5,817 nucleotides of DNA from JBCCMB01 sp039026555 (GCA_039026555.1 JBCCMB010000161.1:1-5817), one strand, 5' to 3'. Shown: positions 1 through 5,817, counted from the first letter of the stretch. A program made the numbers and translations. The notes: generated by a model not told the origin, from the letters alone.

Positions 1-111
1 GTGCGGATTATCCCGACCGATAGCGAGTTGAAGCTGGGCGTGGTCGCCGCGCTTATCGGCGCGCCGATATTTGTGTGGATCGCGATGCAAAGGCGAGCGG
101 GCCATGACTGA
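1..111 (+). CDS. FecCD/BtuC-family ABC transporter permease, C-terminal end (partial)
   Basis: The frame is open from the first base and ends at TGA 109-111, giving the last 36 residues of a protein whose start lies outside the window. The fragment has a short polar stretch (DSELKLG), then a hydrophobic segment (VVAALIGAPIFVWIAM), then a basic tail (QRR). The 'G-x-x-x-A-L-I-G-A-P-x-F' pattern followed by an arginine pair is the usual last transmembrane helix of FecCD-family permeases (BtuC, FhuB, FecD), which form the inner-membrane channel for vitamin B12, haem or ferric siderophores. Its stop overlaps the start of the ATPase gene by 8 nt, so the two are almost certainly one transporter. The cobalamin genes downstream make a corrinoid the likeliest substrate, but that is inferred from context. 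The fragment alone cannot separate BtuC from siderophore permeases. Confidence 0.82.
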   Translation: MRIIPTDSELKLGVVAALIGAPIFVWIAMQRRAGHD

Positions 112-865
112 GCTGGTCGCAAAAGACCTCCGTTTGACTGTGGACAACGCCGCTTTGCTGGACATGGCGAGCTTTCGCCTCGCGCCTCGAGAGTTTGTCG
201 CCTTGCTGGGCCCGAACGGCGCCGGCAAAACAAGTCTTATCCGAACCAGTCTAGGCCTAGAAACGCCCAGTTCAGGCTCTGCGACTCTTGGCGGCGAAAA
301 CACGGCGGAGCTAAGCCCGATCCGCCGAGCGAGCCGTATCGCCTATTTACCTCAGATCCGGCCCCTCGCCTGGCCCAGCCGCGTTCGCGACGTCGTCGCT
401 CTTGGTCGTTTCAGCCATGGCGCGGCGCTGGGTCGTCTAAGGGGCGCGGACGCCGCCGCTGTGGCCCGCGCCATCAGCGCCTGCGACCTCGAACACCTCG
501 CCGAGCGGAATGCCGACACGCTATCGGGCGGCGAGCGCGCCCGCATGCATTGCGCCCGCGCTTTCGCCGCCGAAGCCCCGCTCCTCATCGCCGACGAACC
601 CATCGCCGCTTTGGATCCACGCCATCAATTCCGCATTCTCGACCTTATCGCCGACTATGTTGCACGAGGCGGCGGCGCATTGGTCGTCCTCCACGATGTA
701 CAACTCGCCGCACGTTACGCCTCTCGTTTGATCTGGATGAAGGAGGGCCGAATTGTCGCCGACGGCCCGCCGTCGGAGACGCTCACATCGACAAGACTGG
801 AAAGCGTTTTCGGCGTTCGCGCACGCATTGACGGCATTCAGATCAGCATGGACGGCCCCGTGTGA
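104..865 (+). CDS. ABC transporter ATP-binding protein, FecE/BtuD family, probably corrinoid uptake
   Basis: This 253-residue cytoplasmic ATPase would power import through the FecCD permease encoded just upstream. All nucleotide-binding motifs are present in order: Walker A GPNGAGKT (36-43), Q-loop glutamine in YLPQ (84), signature LSGGE (140-144), Walker B LLIADEP (160-166), D-loop ALD (169-171) and switch histidine in VLHD (197). The length is normal for FecE/HmuV/BtuD proteins. I chose the ATG at 104 because it starts a family-like N-terminus (MTELVAKDL) and overlaps the permease stop by 8 nt. A longer frame opens at 71 but would add 11 unlike residues and overlap the permease more. The gene's own stop overlaps the cobQ start. 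Sequence motifs alone do not tell B12 from iron-siderophore or haem ATPases; position in a cobalamin operon favours cobalamin or cobinamide. Confidence 0.93.
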   Translation: MTELVAKDLRLTVDNAALLDMASFRLAPREFVALLGPNGAGKTSLIRTSLGLETPSSGSATLGGENTAELSPIRRASRIAYLPQIRPLAWPSRVRDVVALGRFSHGAALGRLRGADAAAVARAISACDLEHLAERNADTLSGGERARMHCARAFAAEAPLLIADEPIAALDPRHQFRILDLIADYVARGGGALVVLHDVQLAARYASRLIWMKEGRIVADGPPSETLTSTRLESVFGVRARIDGIQISMDGPV

Positions 866-2349
866 CGGCGCGCGCGCTAATGCTTCAGGGTACGGGGTCG
901 GATGTCGGCAAGTCCGTTTTGACCGCTGCGCTCTGCCGGATCGCCCGCCGCAGAGGGCTTCGCGTCGCCCCGTTTAAGCCGCAAAACATGTCGAACAATG
1001 CGGCCGCTTGCCCGTCGGGCGGCGAGATCGGCCGCGCTCAGGCTCTGCAGGCGCTGGCCGCCGGCCTGCCCCCGCATACGGACATGAACCCCGTCCTTTT
1101 AAAGCCGCAAACCGACCGCGCCTCTCAAATCATCGTCCAAGGACGCGCCGTGGACACCATGGAAGCTGCTGACTATATGGCGCGCCGCGACCAATTAATG
1201 ACGGCGGTGATGGAGAGTTTTGAACGCCTTAGCGCGCAGCATGATCTCATTCTCGTCGAAGGCGCCGGCAGCCCAGCTGAAATCAATCTGCGCGCCCGAG
1301 ATATCGCGAATATGGGCTTTGCCCGACGCGCCGGCGTTCCGGTCTGCTTGATCGGCGACATCGAAAAGGGCGGCGTCATCGCCAGTATCGTCGGCACAAA
1401 GGCGGTAATCGATCCGGACGACGCCGCCATGATTGGCGGGTTTATCGTCAATAAATTCCGGGGTGATCCGAGTTTGTTCGCGACGGGCGTGACGGAGATT
1501 GAAACTCGCACCGATTGGCCCTGTTTCGGCGTGATCCCATGGTTGTCGGCGACCGCGCGCCTTCCGGCGGAAGACGCCGTCGCGCTGAGCAGGCCAGACC
1601 GCCCCAGGGACAGTGCGCTCAAGATCGCCGCGCCCATGCTCAGCCGCATCGCAAACTTCGACGACGCCGATCCCCTGAAATTGGAACCTGGCGTGGCGTT
1701 TGAATGGGCTCCTCCGGGCCGCGCCATTCCGCGCGACGCCGACCTCATTATTCTATTCGGCACTAAATCGACCCTCGGCGATCTGGCGTTCCTCCGCGAC
1801 CAGGGTTGGGATCATGACATCATCGCACATGCACGGGCGGGCGGGGGCGTGCTCGGCGTTTGCGGCGGATATCAGATGCTGGGCCGCACGATCGCCGATC
1901 CCGACGGCGTCGACGGCCCGCCGGGGGTGTCAGACGGGCTTGGCCTGCTCGACGTCGAGACCCTTATGAAACCCGACAAGAAAGTCGCTCCCATACGCGG
2001 CGTCTGCGCGCAATCGGGCGAAGCGATATCAGGCTATGAAATCCACATGGGAAAGACCGATGGACCCAACGCCGAGCGTCCCTTCGCGTTGATTGACGGG
2101 CAGCCGGACGGCGCGACGAGCCCGAACGGCAAGATCCAAGGCACTTATCTGCACGGCGCGTTTACAAGCGACGGGTTTCGCCGCGCCTGGCTCACGCGCG
2201 CCGGCGCCGATCCAGAAAATGCGCTCAGCTATGACGCTGAAATTGAGGCCGCTCTCGATGCGCTGGCGGACGGCGTCGAAGCGGCCTTGGATATCGATGC
2301 GCTTTTGGCGCTCGCGCAACCCTTTGGTTGGACGCCAAACGCGTCATGA
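862..2349 (+). CDS. cobQ: Cobyric acid synthase (adenosylcobyrinate a,c-diamide amidotransferase)
   Basis: CobQ (CbiP in Salmonella) uses ATP and glutamine to amidate the b, d, e and g side chains of adenosylcobyrinic acid a,c-diamide, giving adenosylcobyric acid. The 495 residues are normal for the family. The N-terminal dethiobiotin-synthetase-like domain has the P-loop variant GTGSDVGKS (10-18), FKPQNMSNNAA (38-48) and LVEGAGSPAEINL (131-143). The C-terminal type 1 glutamine amidotransferase domain has the nucleophile Cys334 in GVCGGYQMLG (332-341), the family motif GYEIHMG (391-397) and the catalytic His431 in GTYLHGAF (427-434). The start is GTG at 862, sharing GTGA with the ATPase stop; an ATG six codons later would sit too close to the P-loop for this family. 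No clear Shine-Dalgarno is visible, so translation probably depends on coupling to the ATPase gene. The stop overlaps cbiB. Confidence 0.97.
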   Translation: MTARALMLQGTGSDVGKSVLTAALCRIARRRGLRVAPFKPQNMSNNAAACPSGGEIGRAQALQALAAGLPPHTDMNPVLLKPQTDRASQIIVQGRAVDTMEAADYMARRDQLMTAVMESFERLSAQHDLILVEGAGSPAEINLRARDIANMGFARRAGVPVCLIGDIEKGGVIASIVGTKAVIDPDDAAMIGGFIVNKFRGDPSLFATGVTEIETRTDWPCFGVIPWLSATARLPAEDAVALSRPDRPRDSALKIAAPMLSRIANFDDADPLKLEPGVAFEWAPPGRAIPRDADLIILFGTKSTLGDLAFLRDQGWDHDIIAHARAGGGVLGVCGGYQMLGRTIADPDGVDGPPGVSDGLGLLDVETLMKPDKKVAPIRGVCAQSGEAISGYEIHMGKTDGPNAERPFALIDGQPDGATSPNGKIQGTYLHGAFTSDGFRRAWLTRAGADPENALSYDAEIEAALDALADGVEAALDIDALLALAQPFGWTPNAS

Positions 2350-3293
2350 GCGCTGCGGCGCTTATGTTGCTGGCGTGGATGATTGAATGTCTCTTGGGCT
2401 GGCCGGATTGGATCTATGCGCGCATTCGCCATCCGGTGGTCTGGTTTGGCGCTTTAGTCTCGGTCTTTGACACAACGCTAAACAAAGAGACCTGGTCGCA
2501 CCGGTCGCGTTATGTCGCCGGGAGCGTCGCGACCATCATATTGTTCGCGGGCGCAACGGCGATTGCTGTGGGCGTCGCGCGACTTCTTCCCGGCGATTGG
2601 TGGGGCGTGGCCCTAGAAGCGCTAATTGCGGCGAGCCTAGTCGCGTCGCGCAGCCTTTATACCCACGTCGCCGCCGTCGCCGCGCCCATGGCGAAAAATG
2701 ATTTGGCGCGTGCGCGTCGGGCTGTCGCGAGGATTGTCGGACGAGATCCAGATCAATTGGATGAAGCGGGCGTCGCGCGCGCGGGCCTAGAAAGCCTGGC
2801 CGAAAACGCCTCCGACGGCGTTATCGCACCGCTCTTCTGGGGCGCAGTCTTCGGCCTTCCGGGACTTGCCGCTTACAAGGCGATCAATACGCTCGATTCG
2901 ATGATTGGCCACAAAAACGATCGCTACGCCGCCTTTGGCGGGTTCGCCGCACGACTCGACGATTTTGCGAACTGGATTCCTGCGCGACTGACCGGCAGCC
3001 TGATCGCGGCCGCGAGTTTAACCCGATCATCTTTCAATGTTATGCTCCGCGATGCGCGTCATCATCGCTCGCCAAACGCGGGCTGGCCCGAAGCTGCGAT
3101 GGCTGGCGGGCTTGGCGTGCGATTGTCCGGGCCGCGTCGCTATAGCGATCATATCAGCGAGGAGCCTTGGCTTAACAAAGACGCGCGCGACCCGGACGCA
3201 GCAGATATCACCGCCGGCCTGGCGATCTATAGACGAGCGATGATCCTCGCCGCCTGCATCTTAGCTTTCATTGCTGTGGCGCACGCGATATGA
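2346..3293 (+). CDS. cbiB: Adenosylcobinamide-phosphate synthase CbiB (CobD of P. denitrificans), integral membrane protein
   Basis: CbiB attaches the aminopropanol arm, as its O-phosphate, to the f side chain of adenosylcobyric acid, making adenosylcobinamide phosphate. The 315-residue product carries the family's signature core: GRDPDQLDEAGVARAGLESL (132-151), AENASDGVIAPLFWG (152-166), YKAINTLDSMIGHKNDRY (177-194) and LDDFANWIPARLT (204-216). Hydrophobic segments suitable for membrane helices lie at about 4-19, 57-80, 87-103, 158-178 and 297-313. The ATG at 2346 forms an ATGA overlap with the cobQ stop and starts a typical N-terminus (LLAWMIECLLGWPDW); an in-frame TTG at 2328 would extend into cobQ without merit. 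The stop overlaps cobC by 4 nt. The name cobD is avoided because it means the decarboxylase in Salmonella nomenclature. Confidence 0.96.
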   Translation: MSAAALMLLAWMIECLLGWPDWIYARIRHPVVWFGALVSVFDTTLNKETWSHRSRYVAGSVATIILFAGATAIAVGVARLLPGDWWGVALEALIAASLVASRSLYTHVAAVAAPMAKNDLARARRAVARIVGRDPDQLDEAGVARAGLESLAENASDGVIAPLFWGAVFGLPGLAAYKAINTLDSMIGHKNDRYAAFGGFAARLDDFANWIPARLTGSLIAAASLTRSSFNVMLRDARHHRSPNAGWPEAAMAGGLGVRLSGPRRYSDHISEEPWLNKDARDPDAADITAGLAIYRRAMILAACILAFIAVAHAI

Positions 3294-4282
3294 GCCGCGA
3301 CCTCATTCACGGCGGCGCGCTTGATGCGATGAAGGCCGCCTTCCCGGAGGCGCCCCAGCCCTGGATTGATCTTTCGACAGGCGTGAACCCTTGGCCCTAC
3401 CCGGATAGGCGTTTGTCTGAGCGTGCGCTGACATGCTTGCCGACCGTGACTGACCAAGACGCTTGCAAGAACGCTATGGCGTCCGCCATCGGCGCGCCTG
3501 CAGATGCGCTCTTATTGGCGCCGGGAAGCGAACTGCTCATACGTCTTTTGCCTGACATTATTCATCCTCGCCGCGTCGCGATCCTGTCGCCGACCTATGG
3601 CGATCATGCAAACGCTTGGAAACGAGACGGGATCGACGTCGTGGAAACCCCCGATCCACTTAGCTTCGCGGACAAGGCAGATGCGGTCGTGATCACCCAC
3701 CCCAACAATCCGGATGGTCGGCTTTTTGATCTCGACGCTCTTGAAACCGCTCGTGAAAAGCTCGCGGCGCGCGGGGGTTGGTTGATTGTCGACGAGGCCT
3801 ACGCCGATCTGTCGCCGGAGATAAGTTTTGCGCCCAGAGGTGGAGCAGAAGGACTGGTCGTCTTTCGATCTTTCGGAAAATTCTTCGGACTTCCCGGTCT
3901 TCGCCTTAGCGGCCTGATCGCACCGCCCGCCGTGCGTGAGAGGATGGCGAGAAGACTAGGCGTTTGGCCCGCTTCAGGCGCTGCGCTGGAGATCGGCGCC
4001 CGCGCTTACGCAGACTTGGATTGGCAATCTCAGACACGCAAGGAGCTTTCGGAAGCCGCCGATCGCCTCCACGACACCCTTGATCGAGCTGGCTTCAAGA
4101 TTGTCGGTGGGACAGCTCTTTATCGCTACGTCCAGTCAAAAGACGCGCACCAAGTCTGGGCGCGCCTCGCCGAACAAGGCGTTTATGTTCGCCGGTTCGA
4201 TGGGTCGAACTCCCACCTGCGCTTCGGCTTGCCGCCAACGCCCGCGGCGGAGGCCCGGCTGGCGAAAGCCCTCACCCTTTGA
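3290..4282 (+). CDS. cobC: L-threonine-O-3-phosphate decarboxylase CobC (PLP-dependent, aminotransferase fold type I)
   Basis: The enzyme decarboxylates L-threonine O-3-phosphate to (R)-1-amino-2-propanol O-2-phosphate, the arm used by CbiB; it corresponds to CobD of Salmonella. The 330 residues match the shorter CobC form. Family features visible are the N-terminal HGG (7-9) and IDLSTGVNPWP (26-36), the cofactor-contacting HPNNPDG (137-143), Asp168 and Tyr171 in VDEAY, the Schiff-base Lys197 in SFGKFFGLPGLRLSG (194-208) and the carboxylate-binding arginine in LRFGLP (Arg311). The GVNPWP element and close linkage to cbiB argue against histidinol-phosphate aminotransferase, its nearest relative. 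The ATG at 3290 overlaps the cbiB stop (ATGA). The last 11 nt overlap the 3' end of cobU on the other strand. Confidence 0.95.
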   Translation: MSRDLIHGGALDAMKAAFPEAPQPWIDLSTGVNPWPYPDRRLSERALTCLPTVTDQDACKNAMASAIGAPADALLLAPGSELLIRLLPDIIHPRRVAILSPTYGDHANAWKRDGIDVVETPDPLSFADKADAVVITHPNNPDGRLFDLDALETAREKLAARGGWLIVDEAYADLSPEISFAPRGGAEGLVVFRSFGKFFGLPGLRLSGLIAPPAVRERMARRLGVWPASGAALEIGARAYADLDWQSQTRKELSEAADRLHDTLDRAGFKIVGGTALYRYVQSKDAHQVWARLAEQGVYVRRFDGSNSHLRFGLPPTPAAEARLAKALTL

Positions 4283-4784
4283 GTATGAGCGGCAGGCCTG
4301 CGACAAGAACTTCGACATGATCGCAAACCGCCGCGACATCTTGGTTTAGCCGCCCCTGGGCGTCCCGGAACGTCCGACCAAGCGGCGTCTCTGGAACAAT
4401 ACCCAATCCAACCTCGTTCGAGACAAGAATAATGGGTATCGGCGAGGCGGCGATCGCCGCGCAAAGCTGCGCCGTTTCGGCGTCTACATCGCGGTTGTGA
4501 TGCATCAGATTGGAAAGCCAAAGCGTCAAGCAATCAACGACACACACATCACATTCACCTTTTAACTCGTCCAACACCTCAACAAGTTCGAGCGGCGCTT
4601 CAATCGTCGTCCATCCAGCGCCGCGCTCCGCCTTGTGTTGCGCGATCCGCTCGGACATTTCTTCGTCCCACGCCTGCGCCGTCGCGACAAAAACTCGGGA
4701 CGCGCCGAGCTCTTCGGCGAGCGCCAGCGCGCGCCGGCTTTTTCCGGACCTCGCGCCGCCGAGAATGAAAAAAGAGGTTTGCAT
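4272..4784 (-). CDS. cobU: Bifunctional adenosylcobinamide kinase / adenosylcobinamide-phosphate guanylyltransferase (CobU/CobP)
   Basis: CobU phosphorylates adenosylcobinamide and then transfers GMP from GTP to form adenosylcobinamide-GDP, the activated intermediate for nucleotide-loop attachment. The 170 residues equal the usual family length. The P-loop GGARSGKS is at 9-16, followed by VFVATAQAWDEEM (31-43). In ERIAQHK (45-51), His50 occupies the position of the conserved histidine that is guanylylated in Salmonella CobU. Further family motifs are VVDCLTLWLSNL (82-93) and VSNEVGLGIVPETPLGR (121-137), then FRDAQGRLNQ (139-148). The gene lies on the strand opposite the corrinoid operon, converges on cobC with an 11-nt overlap, and must have its own promoter in the 4785-4978 gap. 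The ATG at 4784 sits only eight residues before the P-loop, as expected. No strong Shine-Dalgarno is visible before it. Confidence 0.96.
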   Translation of the reverse strand: MQTSFFILGGARSGKSRRALALAEELGASRVFVATAQAWDEEMSERIAQHKAERGAGWTTIEAPLELVEVLDELKGECDVCVVDCLTLWLSNLMHHNRDVDAETAQLCAAIAASPIPIILVSNEVGLGIVPETPLGRTFRDAQGRLNQDVAAVCDHVEVLVAGLPLILKG

Positions 4785-4854
4785 ACGCTCGCGACTAGCA
4801 TTTGGCGGCGATCGTGAACACCGATTGCGCCCTAAGGAAGGTCCGCGACAAGAA

Positions 4855-4873
4855 GGTTAACGCGCCTTTAACC
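4855..4873. promoter_or_regulatory. Candidate CtrA-binding box (TTAA-N7-TTAA)
   Basis: The sequence GGTTAACGCGCCTTTAACC contains TTAA at 4857-4860 and TTAA at 4868-4871 with exactly seven bases between. This is an exact match to the full CtrA consensus TTAA-N7-TTAA. The outer bases make it a symmetric GGTTAA/TTAACC inverted repeat, so both strands read TTAACC in the second half-site. It lies 70 nt upstream of the cobU start and 84 or 105 nt upstream of the two possible carrier-protein starts. CtrA is the master cell-cycle response regulator of Alphaproteobacteria; whether this host has it is inferred. It is unlikely to be a terminator because the 6-bp stem is AT-rich and has no U tract. Confidence 0.5.
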
Positions 4874-4909
4874 CTCCTCAACACCAATAAGCGCCAAAGG
4901 GTCTGCAAA

Positions 4910-4914
4910 GATTC
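4910..4914. promoter_or_regulatory. GANTC site (CcrM methylation motif) in the intergenic region
   Basis: GATTC occurs 36 nt downstream of the CtrA-like box and upstream of the carrier-protein gene. In many Alphaproteobacteria GANTC is methylated by CcrM, and promoter-located sites can be sensed by GcrA. The motif is only five bases and also occurs inside genes here (for example around 2896 in cbiB and 5083 in the carrier-protein gene), so its presence alone is weak evidence of function. Confidence 0.25.
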
Positions 4915-4978
4915 GCTCTACGCCCGATAAGCAAGCCCGCACTTTGTTTGATCGCACATGTTTGAAAGCTCGACTGAG

Positions 4979-5242
4979 ATGACAGACGCCGTCGCCGAAA
5001 AAGTCCACGACCTTCTCGTCGCCAAAGGGCCTCTGCCTGAGGGCGACACAAGCGCGTTCAACTATGTCGATAGCGGGCACATCGATTCGCTTGGCGTTAT
5101 GCAGCTGGTCGTCGCGCTGGAAGAGGCATTCGACGTTGAGCTTTCGGACGAAGCGATCTTATCCGACGCCTTCCGAACGGTCGGCGGGCTCATCAGCGCC
5201 GTTCATGCCGCACAAGATCAACGCGCCGCGTCTGCGGCCTGA
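4979..5242 (+). CDS. Stand-alone acyl/peptidyl carrier protein
   Basis: This small acidic protein (87 residues from 4979) has the four-helix carrier-protein pattern. The attachment serine is Ser37 in HIDSLGVMQLV (34-44), the standard D-S-L site for 4'-phosphopantetheine, followed by ALEEAFDVELSDE (46-58) and FRTVGGLISAV (65-75), the usual third and fourth helices. It would carry an acyl or aminoacyl group as a thioester; the substrate is unknown. The DSGHIDSLG wording differs from fatty-acid AcpP (typically GADSLD), so it is more likely a dedicated carrier for a specialised product. The start is uncertain: ATG 4979 gives the natural MTDAVAEKV opening with a weak GAAAG upstream, while ATG 4958 would add seven residues without a Shine-Dalgarno. 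It is followed after 9 nt by the next gene, implying an operon. Confidence 0.88.
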   Translation: MTDAVAEKVHDLLVAKGPLPEGDTSAFNYVDSGHIDSLGVMQLVVALEEAFDVELSDEAILSDAFRTVGGLISAVHAAQDQRAASAA

Positions 5243-5246
5243 GGGA
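5241..5246 (+). promoter_or_regulatory. Ribosome binding site for the 3'-truncated gene at 5252
   Basis: GAGGGA overlaps the carrier-protein stop codon and ends 5 nt before the ATG at 5252. It is the clearest Shine-Dalgarno in the window and fixes the start of the downstream frame. Confidence 0.6.
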
Positions 5247-5251
5247 ACGTC

Positions 5252-5817
5252 ATGGCTAAGCTGACCGCCGAAGACCTTCTCAAAAAGACGCTTGCGAAGC
5301 ACAAGCCGCCACAAGCCGTGAATTATCTCTCCAAGCTCTACGCCTCGAACAAGGATCCAATCTACCTCCAGGCGGCCGCAAGCTTGCTGCCAGAATTTTC
5401 CGACGATCCAGAGGTCTTTAACAGCCTTCTTTGGTGCTTACAGCGCGTCTTGTTTCTCGACGCCAAGGACATGACGGGGTCGGCCTTCGACAAGATCGCG
5501 TATCGCAAGATCGGTCCCGCCTATCTGCGTTTTGTCGACAAAATCGCCAATCAGCTAAGTCTGCCTGCGCCAAAACTGTTGAGCGAAAACATCGGCCGTG
5601 TGCTCATTGTCAGCACGCAGGTGATCGACCCGCCCCACTCACCGACAATGGTTGCTCTCGAGATCGCTTCCAGCTTCATTCGGACCGGCTTAGCGGAGCC
5701 TTTAATCCTCAACGCCGAAACGCTGCCTGCGCGGGCGTCCTCAACCTTCCAACCCGCCTTCGTTGGAAACTCCGTCGGACGACCTGGACGCGAAATGCGG
5801 ACACACAAAGACCAAGA
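5252..5817 (+). CDS. Uncharacterised protein with possible GT-B glycosyltransferase domain (3' end outside window)
   Basis: An open frame of 188 codons runs from ATG 5252 to the window edge without a stop. The start is supported by a good ribosome binding site and by a 9-nt gap after the carrier-protein gene. Residues 1 to about 112 are mostly helical and lysine-rich (MAKLTAEDLLKKTLAKHKPP at the start), with no signal peptide or membrane segment. From about residue 115 comes a beta-strand-like stretch GRVLIVSTQVIDPPHSPT (115-132), then a helix MVALEIASSFIRTG (133-146) and a second strand EPLILNAE (149-156). This strand-loop-helix-strand order with a PHSPT loop resembles the N-terminal Rossmann half of GT-B glycosyltransferases that follow an all-helical domain. 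I do not recognise the family, and no catalytic or donor-binding motif lies in the visible part. The fold call is inference. Confidence 0.75.
   Translation, partial: MAKLTAEDLLKKTLAKHKPPQAVNYLSKLYASNKDPIYLQAAASLLPEFSDDPEVFNSLLWCLQRVLFLDAKDMTGSAFDKIAYRKIGPAYLRFVDKIANQLSLPAPKLLSENIGRVLIVSTQVIDPPHSPTMVALEIASSFIRTGLAEPLILNAETLPARASSTFQPAFVGNSVGRPGREMRTHKDQ

Larger units (their letters stand above)
4785..4978. promoter_or_regulatory. Divergent intergenic region between cobU and the carrier-protein gene
   Basis: This roughly 190-nt gap separates two divergently oriented genes, so it must hold promoters for both. It is the only intergenic stretch of any size in the window. It contains a CtrA-like box and a GANTC site, listed separately. 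I could not assign convincing -35/-10 elements in either direction, and I see no B12-box (GCCACTG) or other cobalamin-riboswitch core before cobU. If the alternative carrier-protein start at 4958 is used, the region shortens to 4785-4957. Confidence 0.55.

Noticed and set aside
140..153. ABC signature followed by ERAR instead of the more common EQQR
   Set aside because: The LSGGE core is intact and the following residues vary in FecE-type ATPases; this does not suggest loss of function.
1173..1763. A 196-codon open frame on the minus strand opposite cobQ
   Set aside because: It lies wholly inside the well-conserved cobQ gene, its translation shows no domain pattern, and long antisense frames are expected from GC-rich codon bias.
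2029..2432. Overlapping minus- and plus-strand frames around the cobQ/cbiB junction
   Set aside because: The 4-nt overlap of two intact family members explains the region; the other frames give arginine- and alanine-rich translations without recognisable features.
4292..4301. Perfect 10-bp palindrome GCAGGCCTGC near the cobC/cobU convergence, considered as a terminator
   Set aside because: It has no loop and no T tract, and lies inside cobU coding sequence; the palindrome is likely chance in GC-rich DNA.
4785..4978. Possible cobalamin riboswitch upstream of cobU
   Set aside because: I found no B12-box or recognisable core elements, and the gap is short for a riboswitch plus a divergent promoter. 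A covariance-model search would settle it.
4868..5080. A 70-codon minus-strand frame across the intergenic gap and the carrier-protein start
   Set aside because: It is antisense to a clear carrier protein, has no ribosome binding site and would cover the candidate regulatory box.
1..5817. CRISPR arrays, tRNA genes, insertion sequences and integrase signatures
   Set aside because: No direct-repeat arrays, cloverleaf-like sequences, transposase motifs or terminal inverted repeats were seen, and almost all of the window is coding.

Overview
The window reads as ordinary, well-kept chromosome of a fairly GC-rich alphaproteobacterium. Two things point there. The threonine-phosphate decarboxylase has the short length of the CobC form known from Pseudomonas denitrificans (now placed among the Rhizobiales). 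The only sizeable intergenic gap carries a perfect TTAA-N7-TTAA box, the binding consensus of the alphaproteobacterial cell-cycle regulator CtrA. The genus cannot be fixed from this sequence.

Positions 1-4282 (plus strand) hold a tightly packed corrinoid operon. It starts with the C-terminal end of a FecCD/BtuC-type ABC permease. Next come its ATPase, cobyric acid synthase (cobQ), adenosylcobinamide-phosphate synthase (cbiB) and L-threonine-O-3-phosphate decarboxylase (cobC). Every junction is a short start/stop overlap (8, 4, 4 and 4 nt), which suggests translational coupling. On the minus strand, 4784-4272 is cobU (cobP), the bifunctional cobinamide kinase/guanylyltransferase, which overlaps the end of cobC tail to tail by 11 nt. 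Together these genes cover uptake of a corrinoid and the steps from adenosylcobyrinic acid a,c-diamide to GDP-cobinamide. CobQ makes adenosylcobyric acid, CobC makes the aminopropanol phosphate arm, CbiB joins the two, and CobU activates the product. Corrin-ring genes and the final nucleotide-loop genes (cobS, cobT) are not in the window.

Positions 4785-4978 form an intergenic region between the divergent cobU and a carrier-protein gene. It holds the CtrA-like box (4855-4873) and a GANTC (CcrM-type) site (4910-4914). No cobalamin riboswitch was recognised here or elsewhere in the window.

Positions 4979-5817 open a different functional unit: a stand-alone acyl/peptidyl carrier protein, then, 9 nt later and with a good ribosome binding site, the first 188 codons of an open frame cut by the window edge. 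That protein has a helical N-terminal region followed by what looks like the first Rossmann strand of a GT-B glycosyltransferase. This pair, under a possible CtrA promoter, is the least explained part of the window. The rest is recognisable cobalamin metabolism.
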